Shown in pieces: positions 24,138-37,070 of a stretch of DNA of 64,000 bases. Numbering within the stretch: the stretch's first letter is position 1; each line of letters opens with the position of its first letter. The notes under the pieces were generated by a model. It was not told the origin of the DNA and did no database searches. It saw only the letters and a list, made by a program, of their open reading frames with translations. Position numbers and translations under genes: made by a program. This stretch comes from Termitomyces sp. T153 (lineage: Eukaryota; Basidiomycota; Agaricomycetes; Agaricales; Lyophyllaceae), in NCBI GenBank assembly GCA_018296165.2, contig JACKQL020000004.1:248001-312000 (forward strand), written 5' to 3'.

Positions 24138-26105
24138 ATGAAGCTTTCTTCGAGTCTCATTGCTTCGGCTTTGGCTATTTCGCCTGTTCTTTCTCAACAA
24201 CCAGCTTGGGCACAGTGCGGCGGCCTTAACTGGGCTGGGGATACAAGTCAGTCTCTGCATTTTAAGTGTCATCTATCTCTGGTTGAACATATGCAGCTTG
24301 CGTGGTTGGGTCGGTTTGTAGGTATCAAAATGATTATTATTCGCAATGTCTTCCTGGGACTGCCGCCTCTATCACAACTACTGGGCCGAGCTCCAGCACT
24401 CCGACTACCACCAGCATCACTACCACCGCGACTCCCACTGCTGCTCCTTCAGGTTTCGTTACAACCTCCGGCACTCGTTTCTCCGTGAATGGTCAGCTTT
24501 ACACCATTGTTGGGTAAGTTCAGCTTCTATAATGGATCTTCTTTGACTAACATGCACTGTTGTCAGTGGAAACTCGTATTGGATGGGTTTGATCGGTTTG
24601 AGCGTGGATAATATGAACAAAGCATTCGCAGATATTGCGGCCGCTGGTGGAACCACAGTTCGCACCTGGTGAGATCAGATTTAGATTGCGTTTTGTAATT
24701 GACTCGTTTGAATGACGACCTAGGGGTTTCAATGAAGTGACAAGCGCCAACGGTGAATACTACCAGATTTGGTCCGGAAGCACCCCGACAATCAATATGG
24801 GGACAACTGGCTTGCAGAACTTCGGTAATAAGGGAGAATTGGAAGGTTGAGATATCACTCACTCTTTCTTGCAGATAATGTAGTTGCTGCTGCCAAAGCT
24901 AACGGTATTCGTCTCATTGTTACCTTGTAAGTAGACTACGTCCTTGTTCTCCTTGTCCAATGCTTACGAAAATTTCTTAGGACCAACAATTGGTAAATCT
25001 AAGCCGCGTTGGACCTTCAAGCTTCAAAAGACTAACCATAAAACAGGTCCGATTATGGAGGAATGGACATCTATGTTAAGCAGCTCTTGAACTCGCAGAA
25101 CCACGACTTATTCTACACCGACGCCACCGTCCAAGCCGCTTACAAGAACTACGTCAATACCTTCGTCTCCCGGTACAAAAACGAGCCTACTATTCTTGCT
25201 TGGGAGCTTGCCAATGAGCCCAGGTGCCGAGGCAGCACTGGGTATATGGTTTCCTCACGTTCTGAATTGATGTCCGCTGACGGGTGTGCACAGTACCTCC
25301 ACAGGGACTTGCACAACAGCTACGGTTACTACTTGGATCAAGACCTTCTCTGCGTATATCAAGTCCATCGATCCCAACCATTTAGTCGCTATTGGTGATG
25401 AAGGTTTTTATAACGAACCTAATGGGCCCAACTACCCGTATCAGTACGTGATGGGGATGTGAGTGATCCAAACTCCAGTACTGATGATCTCTCGCAGAGG
25501 CAGCGAGGGTATCGACTTCAGCGTTAACTTGGCTATTGACACTGTTGATTTTGGTACCTTCCACGTACATCATATCCGATTACCGTTGTCATCAACCTGA
25601 TCGTCCTCTTTTTTTAGGCTTATCCTGCATGTATTCACTATACGCAAATGTCAAATCATCACTAACGCTAAATGCACCTAGGAATCTTGGGGTCAATCCG
25701 CCAACTCGACCCTCTGGGGTGTTCAGTGGATCGCTGATCACGCTACATCTCAAAAGTCCGCTAACAAGCCTGTGATCTTGGAAGAGTTCGGCGTCACGAC
25801 CGCTCAGACGACGACTTACCAAGCCTGGTTCGATGAGATCGTCTCGTCTGGTTTGGCTGGAGATCTCATCTGGTAAGTCTATATATATACACAGCGTATT
25901 CCTTGAGCTTACATGCATTACATATAAAAGGCAATCTGGATCTCACCTTTCCAGGTTCGTTCTTCTTCGTGACATTGTGAAGAAGCTTTCTGATTGTTTT
26001 CATTCCAGCGGCGATACACCCAACGACGGCTTTGCAGTCTATCCTGATGGGCCTGTTTACCCTCTCCTTAAATCTCACGCTGCTGCTTTGAAAGCTAGGG
26101 GTTGA
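24138..26105 (+). CDS. Secreted GH5_7 endo-beta-1,4-mannanase with N-terminal CBM1
   Basis: Cleaves mannan in plant cell walls; extracellular. The signal peptide MKLSSSLIASALAISPVLS is followed by a cellulose-binding CBM1 module: QQPAWAQCGGLNWAGDT joined to TCVVGSVCRYQNDYYSQCLP (four cysteines, aromatic face residues). A Thr/Ser/Pro linker leads to the GH5 barrel: SGTRFSVNGQLYTIVGGNSY, GTTVRTWGFNEV, LTNNWSDYGGMDIYVKQLL, the acid/base Glu in AWELANEPRC, DSVD-type strand 6, HAYPESWGQ, and the nucleophile Glu in VILEEFGVT. The C-terminus ends SHAAALKARG. Intron 25627-25681 uses a GC-AG pair (GCATGT donor), which is needed to join AYP to ESWGQ. Closest known architecture is the CBM1-mannanase CEL4 type of agarics. 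Confidence 0.93.
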
Positions 26106-26277
26106 GAACTGATTCGGATCCATGTGTTCAAAGTTCTCGCGTTCTTTTTGGCCCCCAAATTGATTATTTTGAATGTCACTGACAGAAGTTGTTAAAGTGT
26201 AAAGCACTCGACGCGTCTCATTGCCATGTCACGTGTGTTCGCTTACCAGTCGCTTCAAATAAGTTTTTCGATTAGAT

Positions 26278-26321
26278 CACACCTCAGTTCGTTCACTCTG
26301 CGAGTACCGTACTGAGGTGTG
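26278..26321. repeat. 11-bp perfect inverted repeat downstream of the mannanase
   Basis: CACACCTCAGT (26278-26288) pairs with ACTGAGGTGTG (26311-26321). The loop TCGTTCACTCTGCGAGTACC is repeated at 26405-26425 inside the copia LTR-like repeat, so this is probably LTR-derived DNA and not a terminator. Confidence 0.5.
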
Positions 26322-26400
26322 TATACTATGACATTGGTTACTGTACTTATTGCTTACTGATATACCTAGTTCTCCTTTTTGGACTGAGGTATTTAATATA

Positions 26401-26489
26401 AAGTTCGTTCACTCTGCGAGTACCGTACTGAGTTCTCCTTTTTGGACTTAGATAAAATTACTACCTTACTCGAACTCTAACTCTGAAAG
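26401..26489 (+). repeat. Copia LTR-like repeat, left copy
   Basis: Matches 29946-30039 with scattered differences and a 5-bp gap. A partial second copy of its first 30 bp lies at 26288-26317. Confidence 0.7.
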
Positions 26490-26632
26490 GTTATGGGCTC
26501 CGTTGCCTAAACACCGAGTAAGAAAATCACGAAATCAAAAGGGACATACGCATCCCATCCCACCGTTTACATCCAGACCAAGCCTCGATCTCCACGCAAT
26601 TATCATTGACTCTAACATCGCTTTGACACATC

Positions 26633-29600
26633 ATGTCAAACCCAGAAACGATGACCACTTGCCCAACCCTGACAGGTCCAGAGAACTTTCAGATCTGGAA
26701 GATTTGTATCACCGCGAAGCTCCGTCAAGAAAAGGTGTGGGACGTTATCCAAACACTCCCCCCAACCCAAATTGCAGTAACAACCTCCCGCTGCACCTCC
26801 CATTGTCCCAACCACGCTACCTACAGCCCCGACAACTGACATTATTTCCACCACCATGATGCCACCATTCACCAATGTAACTGGTACCAGCTGCCATGCA
26901 GACAGTTGGGCTGTTCGCGATGCAAAAGCCGCTGGTATCATCATCGCTTACGTGTCTGATCAACTTGCCCTTGAGGTAGGGGAACTCGCGCATGCAAAGG
27001 ACATGTTTGATAAACTAGTCACAATACATGTCAACACAAATGTTGGTGTCAGCGCTTTTTACACTTTTATTTCAATGTTAAACTTAAAATGGGACGGATC
27101 ATCCTCTACCCTGAGTAATCACATCTCCATGCTGTTAGCCGCTGATGCCAAGCTTACTGCAATGAAGAAGGAAATCAATTGTGAGTTCCTTGCATTTATC
27201 CTCCTACAGTCCCTACCTGAAGACAACATATGGGAGTCATTCAAGGCCACTGTACTAAATTTGCTTGCCCCTGGGACACCACTCACCTTCTCCGCACTAT
27301 CCAATCGGTTAACCTTCACAGCAACAGCCCAACAAAGTACATCCTCCGAAGCCGCTTTCAAGGCTGATTCCAATGCAAAGTTGAAATTCAAAAACAAATT
27401 GGAAACATGGTGTCAGTTCCACAACTCCTCCATGCACAACACAGCCAACTGTAGAACATTGAGGGAGAAGGATGATAAGAAAGAAAAGGGGAGAGCATGG
27501 AAAAAGAAAAAGAAAGAAAAGGCCAACTGTGCAAGTCACAACTCTTCATTGGAACCCAAGAGCTCAGATGACAAACCTAGTGGAGGGGTAGCAGGTTATT
27601 CTACTACTAAGTCTGCCTATGTCTCTAAAGCATTAATGACATGGATTTTGGCTTATGTTGGAAATGTTAACCCTACCTCTATGTCTGGCACAATTGCAGA
27701 TTCTGGCACCTCCACCCACATGACACCACACCAAAATTGGTTCAAATGCAATTCATTCAAGGAGCTGAGTCCACCCTGAAAAATCTACTTTGGAGATGAT
27801 TTGTTTGTAGAAGCTACAGGAATTGGAACCATAGTCCTCAAATGTGAAATGGACATTTCTACAAATTCACTGGAGCTAGAAAATGCCCTCTATGTGCCAT
27901 CATTCAATTTGACATTGATATCTGTCCAAAAGCTCAATAAGGCTGGTTATTACACTGTTTTCAAGAAAGGAATGTGCAAAATCAAGATGATGAAGGGGTG
28001 AAAAACAATACTCATCAGCACTCACAAAGATGATCTCTATCATTTGAATATCACAGCAGAAGTCCATGCCCACATTTCAGTGGACATCAACACCCTCCAC
28101 TGCTGACTTGGACACATATTGCCTGAGCACCTAATACAGATGGTCAGAGATGGTCACATTGAAAAAGTGGACATGGTGACTGGAAAGGCCAAATTTTGTG
28201 AACCATGCACCTTAGCCAAAGCAAAAAAACTACCTTTCAAACACAAAGGGCACTCAGCATCATGACCACTCGAGATCATCCATTCCAATGTCAGAGGACC
28301 CATTACACCTGCTGATCAACATGGAAATCAATACTGGATTACATTCATTGATGGCTATGGGCATTTTCCTTGGATCTATTTCATGAAACACAAAAACAAA
28401 GCCATCCAAAAGTTCCACAAATTCAAGAAGGACATACAAACATTTTTTGGAGCTGAGGTTGGCACCTTAAGCCTCTCCAAAAATTTCATAAACTTTTTCC
28501 AGTCTGATAATGGTGGGGAATATGTGGCAAAAGAGTTTCAAAAGGAACTGAATAACACTGGGATTGTACACTTGACTATGGCAGTGAACACACCAGAACA
28601 GAATGGATTGGCTGAACATATGAACCAATCACTGGTCAACACAGCAACTGCCATGCTAATAGATTCCAGACTCTCCAAGACCTTCTGGTCAGATGCAATG
28701 CAAATGGCTGCCACAGTAATTGGCAGAACACCAGCTGCTGGACTGAGAGGGGATGTCCCTTACACTAAATTATTCAAACAAAAAGTTGACATTTCATGGC
28801 TCAGACCATTTGGGTCAACCTGCTACACCCTTATACTCAAGGACCAACATTCTGGGAAGTTTGGCAAAAAATCCAGAAAGTCCATCTTCATTGGTTACAT
28901 GGAAGGGAAGAAGGCCTATTGACTCCTCAATATCAACACCAGAAAAGAATTCCATAGTTGTCACATACACTTTAACAAAGATAGGAATTCCCTGCTAGTC
29001 TCTCCTGAAAATGAAGAAAACACCACTGAGAAGTGGGAGCCAAACTTCCTCCATCCAACTTCAAAAGGGAACAATGACAACAATGATTCTTACAATTCTG
29101 ACAATGACCCACCTGACAAGGAACCTAGAATTCCCATAGAAGGTCCTGTGCCTCCAACTCTGAAAACCACACCAGCAAATCCTTCAGAGAATCCCTCTGG
29201 TGCCCTCTCAATGGGCAGCCCTGAACCCATGACCAGAGAAAAGAGAAAGCATGTGGCACAAGTACCCTCAGATGATGCAGGTTCAGTGGGAGCCCCATTG
29301 AGAGAGAAGAGTACACATACATGAAAGGCCACTAAAAAAATGCCAATTACCAAAGGGCAGTTGATTTGGAGGAACACTGAAGGGAGGAGTTGAGAGCAGA
29401 AAAGGGTGCACACATGGAAGGGAACCCTGAAAGTCCTCAAAATGGTGCCATGCATTGAACCTTGCTGGATATACAAGCCCATGCAGATGACCCACAGATG
29501 AGCAAATCAAGCAAATCATACAGTGAACTGGAACCTGAGTCAGAGGAAGATGTCTACTTCGCTGGGATATCCCAGAGTGCATTGCCAAATAATGTCATGC

Positions 29601-29945
29601 TGTGAAATGCCACTGAGGCCTTCTCAGACCCAAACAAGGAAAAATGGACCACTGCACTACAAGAGGAGCTACAGAGCTTAATTGATAACAACATATTTGA
29701 AATTGTACCTGCACCCAAGGGGGTGAAACCAATCATGTCAAAATCAGTCTTCTGTATAAAGTATGATGAAAGCAGCAACATTGAGCATTATAAAGTTTGC
29801 ATAGTTGCCCATGTTTTCACTCAGAGGGAAGGAGTTGATTATAAGGAGGTTTGGGCACCTGTAGCAAATCTGGAATCCATTCAAATCATCCTCACACTAG
29901 CCACAAAGTACAATCTCAAACTCGACCAAATGGATGTAGCAACTA
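26633..29945 (+). pseudogene. Copia gag-pol remains (gag, protease, integrase, partial RT)
   Basis: Gag starts MSNPETMTTCPTLTGPENFQ, shifts frame near 26840-26860 and continues to WCQFHNSSMHNTANC (zinc-knuckle-like CxxHx...HxxxxC). Protease is IADSGTSTHMT. The integrase HHCC region includes FCEPCTLAKAKK. The catalytic core shows WITFIDGYGHFPW, FFQSDNGGEYVAKEF and GLAEHMNQSLVNTATAML, followed by the C-terminal GKKSRKSIFIGYMEGKKAY. RT begins WTTALQEELQSLIDNNIFEI and ends LDQMDVAT. In-frame stops after LSPP, KMMKG, LHC, GHSAS and KKAY are all TGA. Confidence 0.85.
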
Positions 29946-30039
29946 AAGTTCATTCACTTTGCAAGTACTGTACTGAGTTCTCCTTTTTGGACTTAGATAA
30001 GATAAAATTACTACCTTACTCAAACTCTAACTCTGAAAG
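29946..30039 (+). repeat. Copia LTR-like repeat, right copy
   Basis: Right-hand partner of 26401-26489. It joins the truncated RT directly at AAGTTCATTCACTTTGCAAG. Confidence 0.7.
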
Positions 30040-30168
30040 AAGTCATGTCAGTTGTTGTACATGTATGCTTCATGAATCAAAATGACAAGTCATCTGACCT
30101 CTTTATCGTATTGAGGTCAATGAGTTCAGTTCTGGCCAAAAACTACATCAGGGATAGCAAGTTGGAAA

Positions 30169-30240
30169 GCTCATTGTTTGGGTTTGCTCATTGTTTGGGT
30201 TTGCTCATTGTTTGGGTTTGCTCATTGTTTGGGTTTGTTG
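30169..30240. repeat. Four copies of an 18-bp tandem repeat
   Basis: The unit GCTCATTGTTTGGGTTT is repeated in direct array. Confidence 0.85.
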
Positions 30241-32261
30241 AGTGTGTTCCTTCATTATTCTCCACCAATTTTGACGAACTCTGATAATTGTAGAACAACA
30301 TCTCTGTTTGACTCAATTTGAGCTTGAAGAACTTCATTCCGATAGAATTTCACTCTTTTTTTGAATAACGTCCCCATGATACAACCATCTGAGTGCCCAT
30401 ACTGTGCTGTATCAGCTCTCTACAATGTACTTTATGGGATGGGTGATGGTACATGTTTGACAGCCCTAGATTTTGTATCATGCCCTCAAACTGCTCGTGC
30501 TCCAGGTCTCCACATAGATACTGCTCAGGACACTGGAAAAAGATATCAAGTTGCCCAATGATGCCAAATCGATATCTGAACTGAAAAGAGTGACGAGTCC
30601 AGGGCTTGGTTGAAGGACGAGAAAGGGGAAAGGTGAGCCACTGAGCTGTAGAAAGGAAAAATAATTTCGTTGACATGAGCAATGTAAATGCGGTACTCTG
30701 ATGAGCTTTCTGGTGATAGAGCTAGGAGGTAAGCACATCACTTTCAGTAGTTTGTAAAGGTGTACTCAAAATTCTTGGTATGAAGCCATCAGTCCATTTA
30801 TTCTACACGTAGGCCTGGAATAGAGGGAACCTATCAAATGTGTCGTGTCTTTGTTCTTTTTGAATCGCCTATTCATTTTGCCCAAGAGTCCCTCTATGCA
30901 GGTATTGACCCTTCAACAGTCTCCGCAAAATAAAGAACGGTGTATAACAGTCTTTTGTATCCAAGAGCTCGCGAGTCGTAGTGGATGCCCTCAGAGCAGC
31001 ACATAAGCGCAGCAATGCAGAATCAAGAACCCTTTTTGCAAGTTGATTTGAGCAGTTGAGGACGAATGCAAGGACCAACATTGCCTTCTGCTTCCAACCT
31101 TGCATTATCTTGTGAGCTGGCGGCTGAACGAGATCAGGAGGAATGGTTTTACAAACAGTAACGTGATAAGCTTAAGGCGAAGGAGCAGATTAAGGATATG
31201 CTCAATCTGCGAGAGGTGGGTCAAGAGGAGATGCCTGAGAACAAGAGGGCGAAGAGAGAGGCAGACGGGAGTTTTAGAAAGAAAGGGGAAGATGGGTTTG
31301 AGGCTGATGATCACATTACTAGGTGGTGGAAAGTACAATCACAAGAGGCACAGGCTGTACATGTCAAGTAGTAAGTGAAAAGGAACTGATTTGTCCCTGA
31401 AAACCCTACGTCCTATGCTACATCAGGGAATTTACGCAAGCCTAGTTATCATGAAGAAATGGAAATGTCAGATCTGGATGTCCTGACTCCAACAATGGGC
31501 AGCAGGGGCAAACAGATTTACTTGGTCATATTTGGCTTATGTTTTTCTACATTTGTAATGCCCCCATAACTACTTCATGAATGTCAAACCCATCCAACTC
31601 TCAGATCATGGAAAACAAGGCTACAATTCCTCAGAAGGATATAGCAATTAATTGGCTCTGTCAAGTTTTTGTCAAAAAGGTCGGTGGGGCTTGTGTTTTT
31701 GGTCTATTGGCTAATAATTGCAATGTTTGGCCTTTGGCAATGCTTCGGCAGTACAAACCCTGAGAGGGACTACCTGCATATCTATGGCCTGAGTGTTCAT
31801 CTATCATGTTTTACAACAGGAATACGTTAAACCCAACTACTATTGGGATCAAGGGTCAAAGTCATTTGCAAAAATAATCCAACAGCACTATGAAGTCTGT
31901 GAAGATAACTGGATATGCAACCGACTACAATTACGCAACCTAATGATAGAACCATCATCACCAACTTGCAAATCCTGCACCACTAGCACAGCCCACGCAG
32001 CAAAGGAATCCCGGCCTGCTCCTTGCGAGAACACAACTTCCCGCCCAAACCAAATGCCCTGCATGCCTAAGGAGTCCCAGTCCGGTCCTTGTGAGAACAC
32101 AATTTCCCACCCCAACCACCAAATGGCTGTGACATCCATCTTGAATGATGAGGCAGCACATGCAATGTCAGAGTATCTGTAATATTTTTTTATTGATAGA
32201 ATATATACCCATGTTCCCAGCTTGCAAATACATGATTGAATGACATATATTAAATGCTATC
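30241..32261. other. Decayed repetitive DNA with coding-like fragments
   Basis: CpG-poor sequence between the copia and gypsy remains. Fragments look protein-derived (for example plus 31793-32182, reading YVKPNYYWDQGSKSFAKIIQ, with an internal duplicated block rich in SxPxCENT). I cannot assign them to a family. Probably old transposon DNA. Confidence 0.4.
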
Positions 32262-34692
32262 TATGATACTTGTTGTTTAGGACAACTGTGGATAAAGTGC
32301 CCCTGCTCACCACATAGAATGCATGCACCCTCTTTCTGTCATTTCTCCCGTGTCTCCCCCAGTACGTCAATCCACGGCCTATCTCAAATCTTGTTTGCAC
32401 ACAGGGCTCCTTGATTGTTGGCGGAGTCCAAAATGTCATTGTGGTCATCAGGGTCAGTGTCCAGGGGCTCCAGGGTTTCATGGAGGTTGGCGGCATTGAG
32501 CTGGGCGGGTGGGTGTTGTCCCGGGGGTCAATTGGCATTGGAGGTTCCTCAGCCTAGGGGGAAATGGGGTGCAGGGTTGGCAGGGATTGAGGATCAAATG
32601 CCGTTGGTTGCTCCAGCCTGCCAGTTGGTGTTGCTGGAGATGTTCCAAGAGGTCCAGGGTGCCATGTTTTCACTGCGATCTTCCCAGTAATGTTGGTTGA
32701 CCTGGGTAACAAGCACCTTGTATCCATCATAGGTGGTTTGCTTGGGTGCGAGGGAGAGGATGTCCTTGATCCATTGAGGCAGGGCATGACAGAGGGCAAA
32801 GTGGAGGGCATTGTAATTTCATCTGGTCTTGTAAGCTTCCCTTTCAAATTGTATGATGAAGGTCATGAAATGTTTGTTGTTGCACATTTGGAGGTTGAAT
32901 AGATTCTCCTCTGCTTCTGCTACAGTATCAAAGATGCCGAACTTACTCAAGAATTCCCCTGGGTGAAAGCAAGCCAATTGGAGAGTACAGGGTTGTTGGG
33001 ATCAAACCGGAGTAGTGCAGTATAATGATCAAAGGCAATACCCTGCAAATATGATGCGGCAAATGCTACTCATGAGCTCTCAAGTTGGAAAGTAATGGGC
33101 TTAGCTTGGAACATTGTTAAACACTGGGTCAAGAAGATGCGCCACTTCTGGGGGTTGCGGCCAGTGAAGAGTTCAGGCTTTTGAATGTTGAGTTTGCCTT
33201 CTCGAGCAAGTGCATTGCGAGTATCATCCTGTGGGTTTCAAGTTTGGAGCGGAGGTCCAGCATTGTAGTAGTAGTAATAATTGTTTCTGTTTCTGTGCTG
33301 GGGAAAGTTGTCCATGGCTGGGCCCCATCCTTCAGGAGGTCTGCCGTTGGGTGGTCCTCCACTGGGGGGTTGGCCCATGTTGCCCAGAGGAGGCCCTGGG
33401 GCCCATCAAGGGGGAGGGGGTCCTCCAGGGGTGAGGGGTCCAAAGTAATTTGTATCAGCAAGAGGGTTAGGCAACGGGATGGGTGGGGGACAAGGGGGGT
33501 TGGCAGGAAAGGGTGGTTGGGGTACTCTGGGGCCCATGGGCTGTTGCAGGGGAACTGGGACGTTGGGATGGGGCAGAGGGGCATTGACACAGGAGGCGCG
33601 GAGATTGAAGTGGGGGGTCAGTCTTGTGGAGGGCTGTTGCATGGGGCGGGCTCGTTGGTGGGGTTTCCAGGCTTGTCAATGTAGGAAAGGGTCCGATTGT
33701 TGTCGTCAACATGTGGGGGTGGCCATTGCACATGGGGTTTGGTGGCATCAGGCTGATCCCAGGTACAAAAGGCACTGGGGACAGAGTTGGCCCAGGAGTG
33801 AGCTGAAAGGGCCAGGGTGCAAGCAGCAGGTTGGTCAAATAATCCCCCCACAGAGTTGAGGTTCCCCAAAATGTTGGAGGCCACATTGAGCTCTTCCTAC
33901 TGGTGGGGAATGGGAGGCAGGGCTTTGCTTCATATCCTGATGGGTTCCTCATGTTGCACATAGAAGGAGCGGGAGGGGTCCAGAGGATCCTCAAATGGGT
34001 GGGGGTTGGGACTAGTGTGGATTTTGTCAACCAGGATGCGGAGCTCATTCCAGAGGTTGACATTGATGCCCAAGGTGCCTTGCATAGCTTCTGGGAGATT
34101 TCCTTGCAGGTAGCGTTTGTGGAAGTTGAGGAGTCGATCCGCCCAAACTTCTGGAGTTGCAGAGGTGTCAGGGTAGCCTAGGTTGACGAGGAGAGTGCAG
34201 GCGCATCTTGCAAATTCCACAGTAGAGAGATGGAGGGAATGGAGGACTTTGTCATGCTGTTGGACATAGGCTTTGACTCTTTGCTGTCTGGGAGAAGGGG
34301 GAAGTTGAGCAGAGAATGGCAGACAGGGGGGAGAATAATTATCTGGGTGTTCTGGAGGAGCTGCAGTGGGGACTGGATACACATAATAGTGGGTGGGGGG
34401 AAGGTAGGCAGGGTTGGGGGGCACTGCAAGGTATCCTCTGAGGTATATGCACAGATTGTTGCCATCAGCGGGGAATGCTGGGGGGCGGTGCCAGCCCAGA
34501 GGGATTCTCTGGCTGATGGAGGGTGCAGTGCATAGAACACCTGGTTGGGATCAGGAGTCCAGTAGCAGGGAATATACTGATCCGCAAGGGGGCCTGAGTA
34601 GAACAGGGCATAAGGGTTTTCAGGAACTGGCCGACCATAGATGTTGGTTAGGTAGCCAGCAGGGTTGTACGTGGGGTTATATGCAGACATTG
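32262..34692 (-). pseudogene. Gypsy gag remains (fragment B)
   Basis: Begins MSAYNPTYNPAGYLTNIYGR near 34692, parallel to MSAFNPAYNPVGYPTDAYSR of the long copy. It can be followed through the Pro/Gly-rich middle (near 33500) to the zinc knuckle CILCGEQGHFIHSC near 32300, with many frame breaks and stops. Confidence 0.85.
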
Positions 34693-34722
34693 AGAACAGA
34701 GTAAGGGGGAGTCTTAATATTA

Positions 34723-35759
34723 TGTCAGGTTCCACTGACAAGGGGGGCTCAGCTACACTGGCAAATCCTTACTAGGCAGATGCAATGTTCTGCGCTTATA
34801 ACCTAGCATCCTGGGGTTGGTGCAGAATGAAGGGACTTGTGAAGGGAAGCAAGGGGGAGTGGTCCAAGCAAGTCCGGAGCAGTCTGGAGAAGTCTAAGAC
34901 CAAGTATATAGGATGTCAGACCTGGGCGGGCATCAGGAACAAGTTCATGGGCATGCAGATAGACTGCAGGGTAAGCGGAGGCTTTGCAAATGATGGGGGT
35001 GGGGCCGGAGTTTGATGGGGGATCATCAAGACTTGATGGATTCCAGAGCCAAGTGGGGAGCAAGGTCCAGAGTTGTCATAAGAATGTTCGGGGGTCATAG
35101 CGCATGTGTGGGGTTCATACTGTCATCAGAGATGAAAGGAACTTGGAGGAACAAAGGAAATCTGTACAGTCAAGACAAGACAGAGATGAGGTGAGACAAG
35201 ACAGAGAACAGAGATAGATTCAAGACTAAAAATAGAGACAGAGGCAAAACAAAACATAAGACATAAGAAACCAGTAAATGCAATATCGAGACTAAAGTAC
35301 CAGGAGTTACTCTACAGCTTATATACCAACTACTGGGTGGCTCCAGAGGACAGAGGGTATGGTGGCAGGGCTCGATGGAGCTGTGTGGAGTTGATGGGTG
35401 TCAGGTGTGATTGCAGCATGAGCTGCGGTGACATTCTGATGGGATCAGCTGGAAAGCGGGCCACTCTAAGGTTGTTGGGGCACTCCAGAGCAGGTTGGGG
35501 GAATTAGGGTGGGGGGTTGAGGGTGTGTGACATGCTCAGGAATGGTGGGGGAAGTCTCAGGAGCTCAGGGAAAGTCAGGGGATGTGTCAATGGCTGCGAA
35601 GAAGGCATTGGAGTTGATCAGGAAGCTGTTGGGGTTTGCCAAAGAAGTGTCGGAGTTACCTGGAGTGGGCGTGGAGGGTGGACAAGGGTTGGGAGAGTTT
35701 GGCAGGGCATTGGGGAGGACTGGAAATGATGTTGGGGGTCTAGGGAGCAGGTTGTAATA
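34723..35759 (-). repeat. Gypsy LTR (fragment B)
   Basis: Starts TGTCAGGTTCCACTGACAAG on plus and ends near GGAGCAGGTTGTAATA, matching the 1-kb LTRs of the long copy along their whole length. TATATA and the AGTCTCGATATTG transcript-start block are preserved on the minus strand. The flanking AGTCTTAATATTA (34710-34722) is the primer-binding site. Confidence 0.85.
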
Positions 35760-36836
35760 CACTCCTGGTCCTCAATATCAATGGATCATATTGTCAAACT
35801 TCCAGATTACAAAGATTTCAATGCAATCCTTGTTGTCATCTGCCGCCTTACTAAACAAGCCCTCTTCATCCCCTGCCACACCACCAACAATGCTCTGGAG
35901 TTTGCCAAACTATTCCTCAAACATGTATTCTCCAAGCACGGACTCCCAGACAACATCATCTCCAACTGCAGTCCTTTATTTGTATCCCATTTCTGGCAAT
36001 CACTATGCAAGGCACTTGAAATAAAAACCAGTCTCTCCACCACCTACCATCCAGAGACCAAGACAAACAGAATGAGTAAACCAGATGTTGGAACAGTATC
36101 TCCACCTCTACATTAACTATTTACAGAACAACTGGCATGCAGAACTCCCCCTTGCCAAGTTTACCTACAACAACATGCCACACTCCATCACTGGAGTTTC
36201 CCCTTTCTATGCCAATAAGGGCTACCACTCCTGACTCATGTTATCCCTCAAGGATATCCCCTCCCATGTTGCCCATGAAGTTACTAAGGACCTCCAGTCC
36301 CTCCACCAGTTCCTTCAGGATGAAATCTGCACTGCTAATCAAGCCTACTCCAAACATGCCAATGCCCAATGCAATCCTACCCCAGACTGCCCCCCCAGCA
36401 CCTTGGTTTGGCTCAATCAATGCAACCTCAAGACTTGGAGGCCCTCCATCAAACTCGACTATAAGCACCTCAGCCCCTTCAAGGTCCTCCAGAAGGTCTC
36501 CATGCACACCTACAAGCTTGACCTACCTCTGGGTTTAAAGGGCCTCCACCCAGTATTCCACATCTGTCTGCTTGAAAAACATACTCTGGACCCTTTCTCC
36601 AGACAACACTCCAGTCAACCACTCCCTGTCAAAGTCAAGGATGAGTATCACTATGAGGTTGACCAAATCCTCAACCCCCACATGGTCTATGGCTGACCAC
36701 AGTACTTGGTCTGCTGGAAGGGCTATGGACCTGAGGACAATACTTGGGAATCCTGAAAAAACCTTGACAGAGCCCCTGACAAGCTCCAGGACTTCCACCG
36801 ACAGCACCCCACCAAGCCCCAGGACCCCTGGGACTA
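35760..36836 (+). pseudogene. Gypsy integrase core and chromodomain remains (fragment C)
   Basis: Reads MDHIVKLPDYKDFNAILVVI, the integrase core FSKHGLPDNIISNCSPLFVS (catalytic Asp replaced by Asn in SNCSP where the long copy has SDRGP), [20 protein letters not shown], and the C-terminal chromodomain YHYEVDQILNPHMVYG, then [17 protein letters not shown]. At least three in-frame stops and a frame break near 36075. Ends DPWD then TAG at 36834-36836. Confidence 0.85.
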
Positions 36837-37070
36837 GCAAACACAGATGGCAGTAGTGGGTATAACCCTCACCTCTGGATTTATCAGGAATTCAACTCCC
36901 TTAAGTACCCCTTACATGCTTTATTCACTCTCACTCACTCAACACTGAAAAAAGTTCCATTTCCTAGGCTGGAAGTCCAAAAATAATTGTATATACAGGT
37001 TACTAAAGTTACATAATGCTACAAGGTATGGACAGATATGGAGCACAAGAAAGCAAGTCCAAAAAACCCC

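Larger units (their letters stand above)
26401..30039 (+). mobile_element. Truncated Ty1/copia retrotransposon
   Basis: Flanked by related repeats at 26401-26489 and 29946-30039 (both contain CTGAGTTCTCCTTTTTGGAC and end CTAACTCTGAAAG). Between them, gag, protease, integrase and the first part of reverse transcriptase are in copia order on plus. The RT segment stops at LDQMDVAT and runs directly into the right-hand repeat, so the YVDD core and RNase H are deleted. Multiple TGA stops and one frameshift make it inactive. The exact LTR limits are unclear, since no TG...CA ends or target duplication were found. Confidence 0.85.
32262..35759 (-). mobile_element. Gypsy fragment B: gag plus 5' LTR, minus orientation
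   Basis: Same family as the long copy at 50543-61360. Reading leftward: LTR (35759-34723), primer-binding site, gag, zinc knuckle, then an abrupt end near 32262. Protease, RT and integrase are absent. Nearly every CpG of the long copy appears here as TpG or CpA. Confidence 0.88.

Noticed and set aside
30350..30741. Minus-strand frames of 87-110 codons
   Set aside because: No recognisable family, overlapping in different frames, and embedded in CpG-poor decayed repeat DNA.
33181..34181. Gly/Trp-rich frames on plus across fragment B
   Set aside because: Antisense shadows of the Pro-rich gag of the minus-oriented gypsy fragment.
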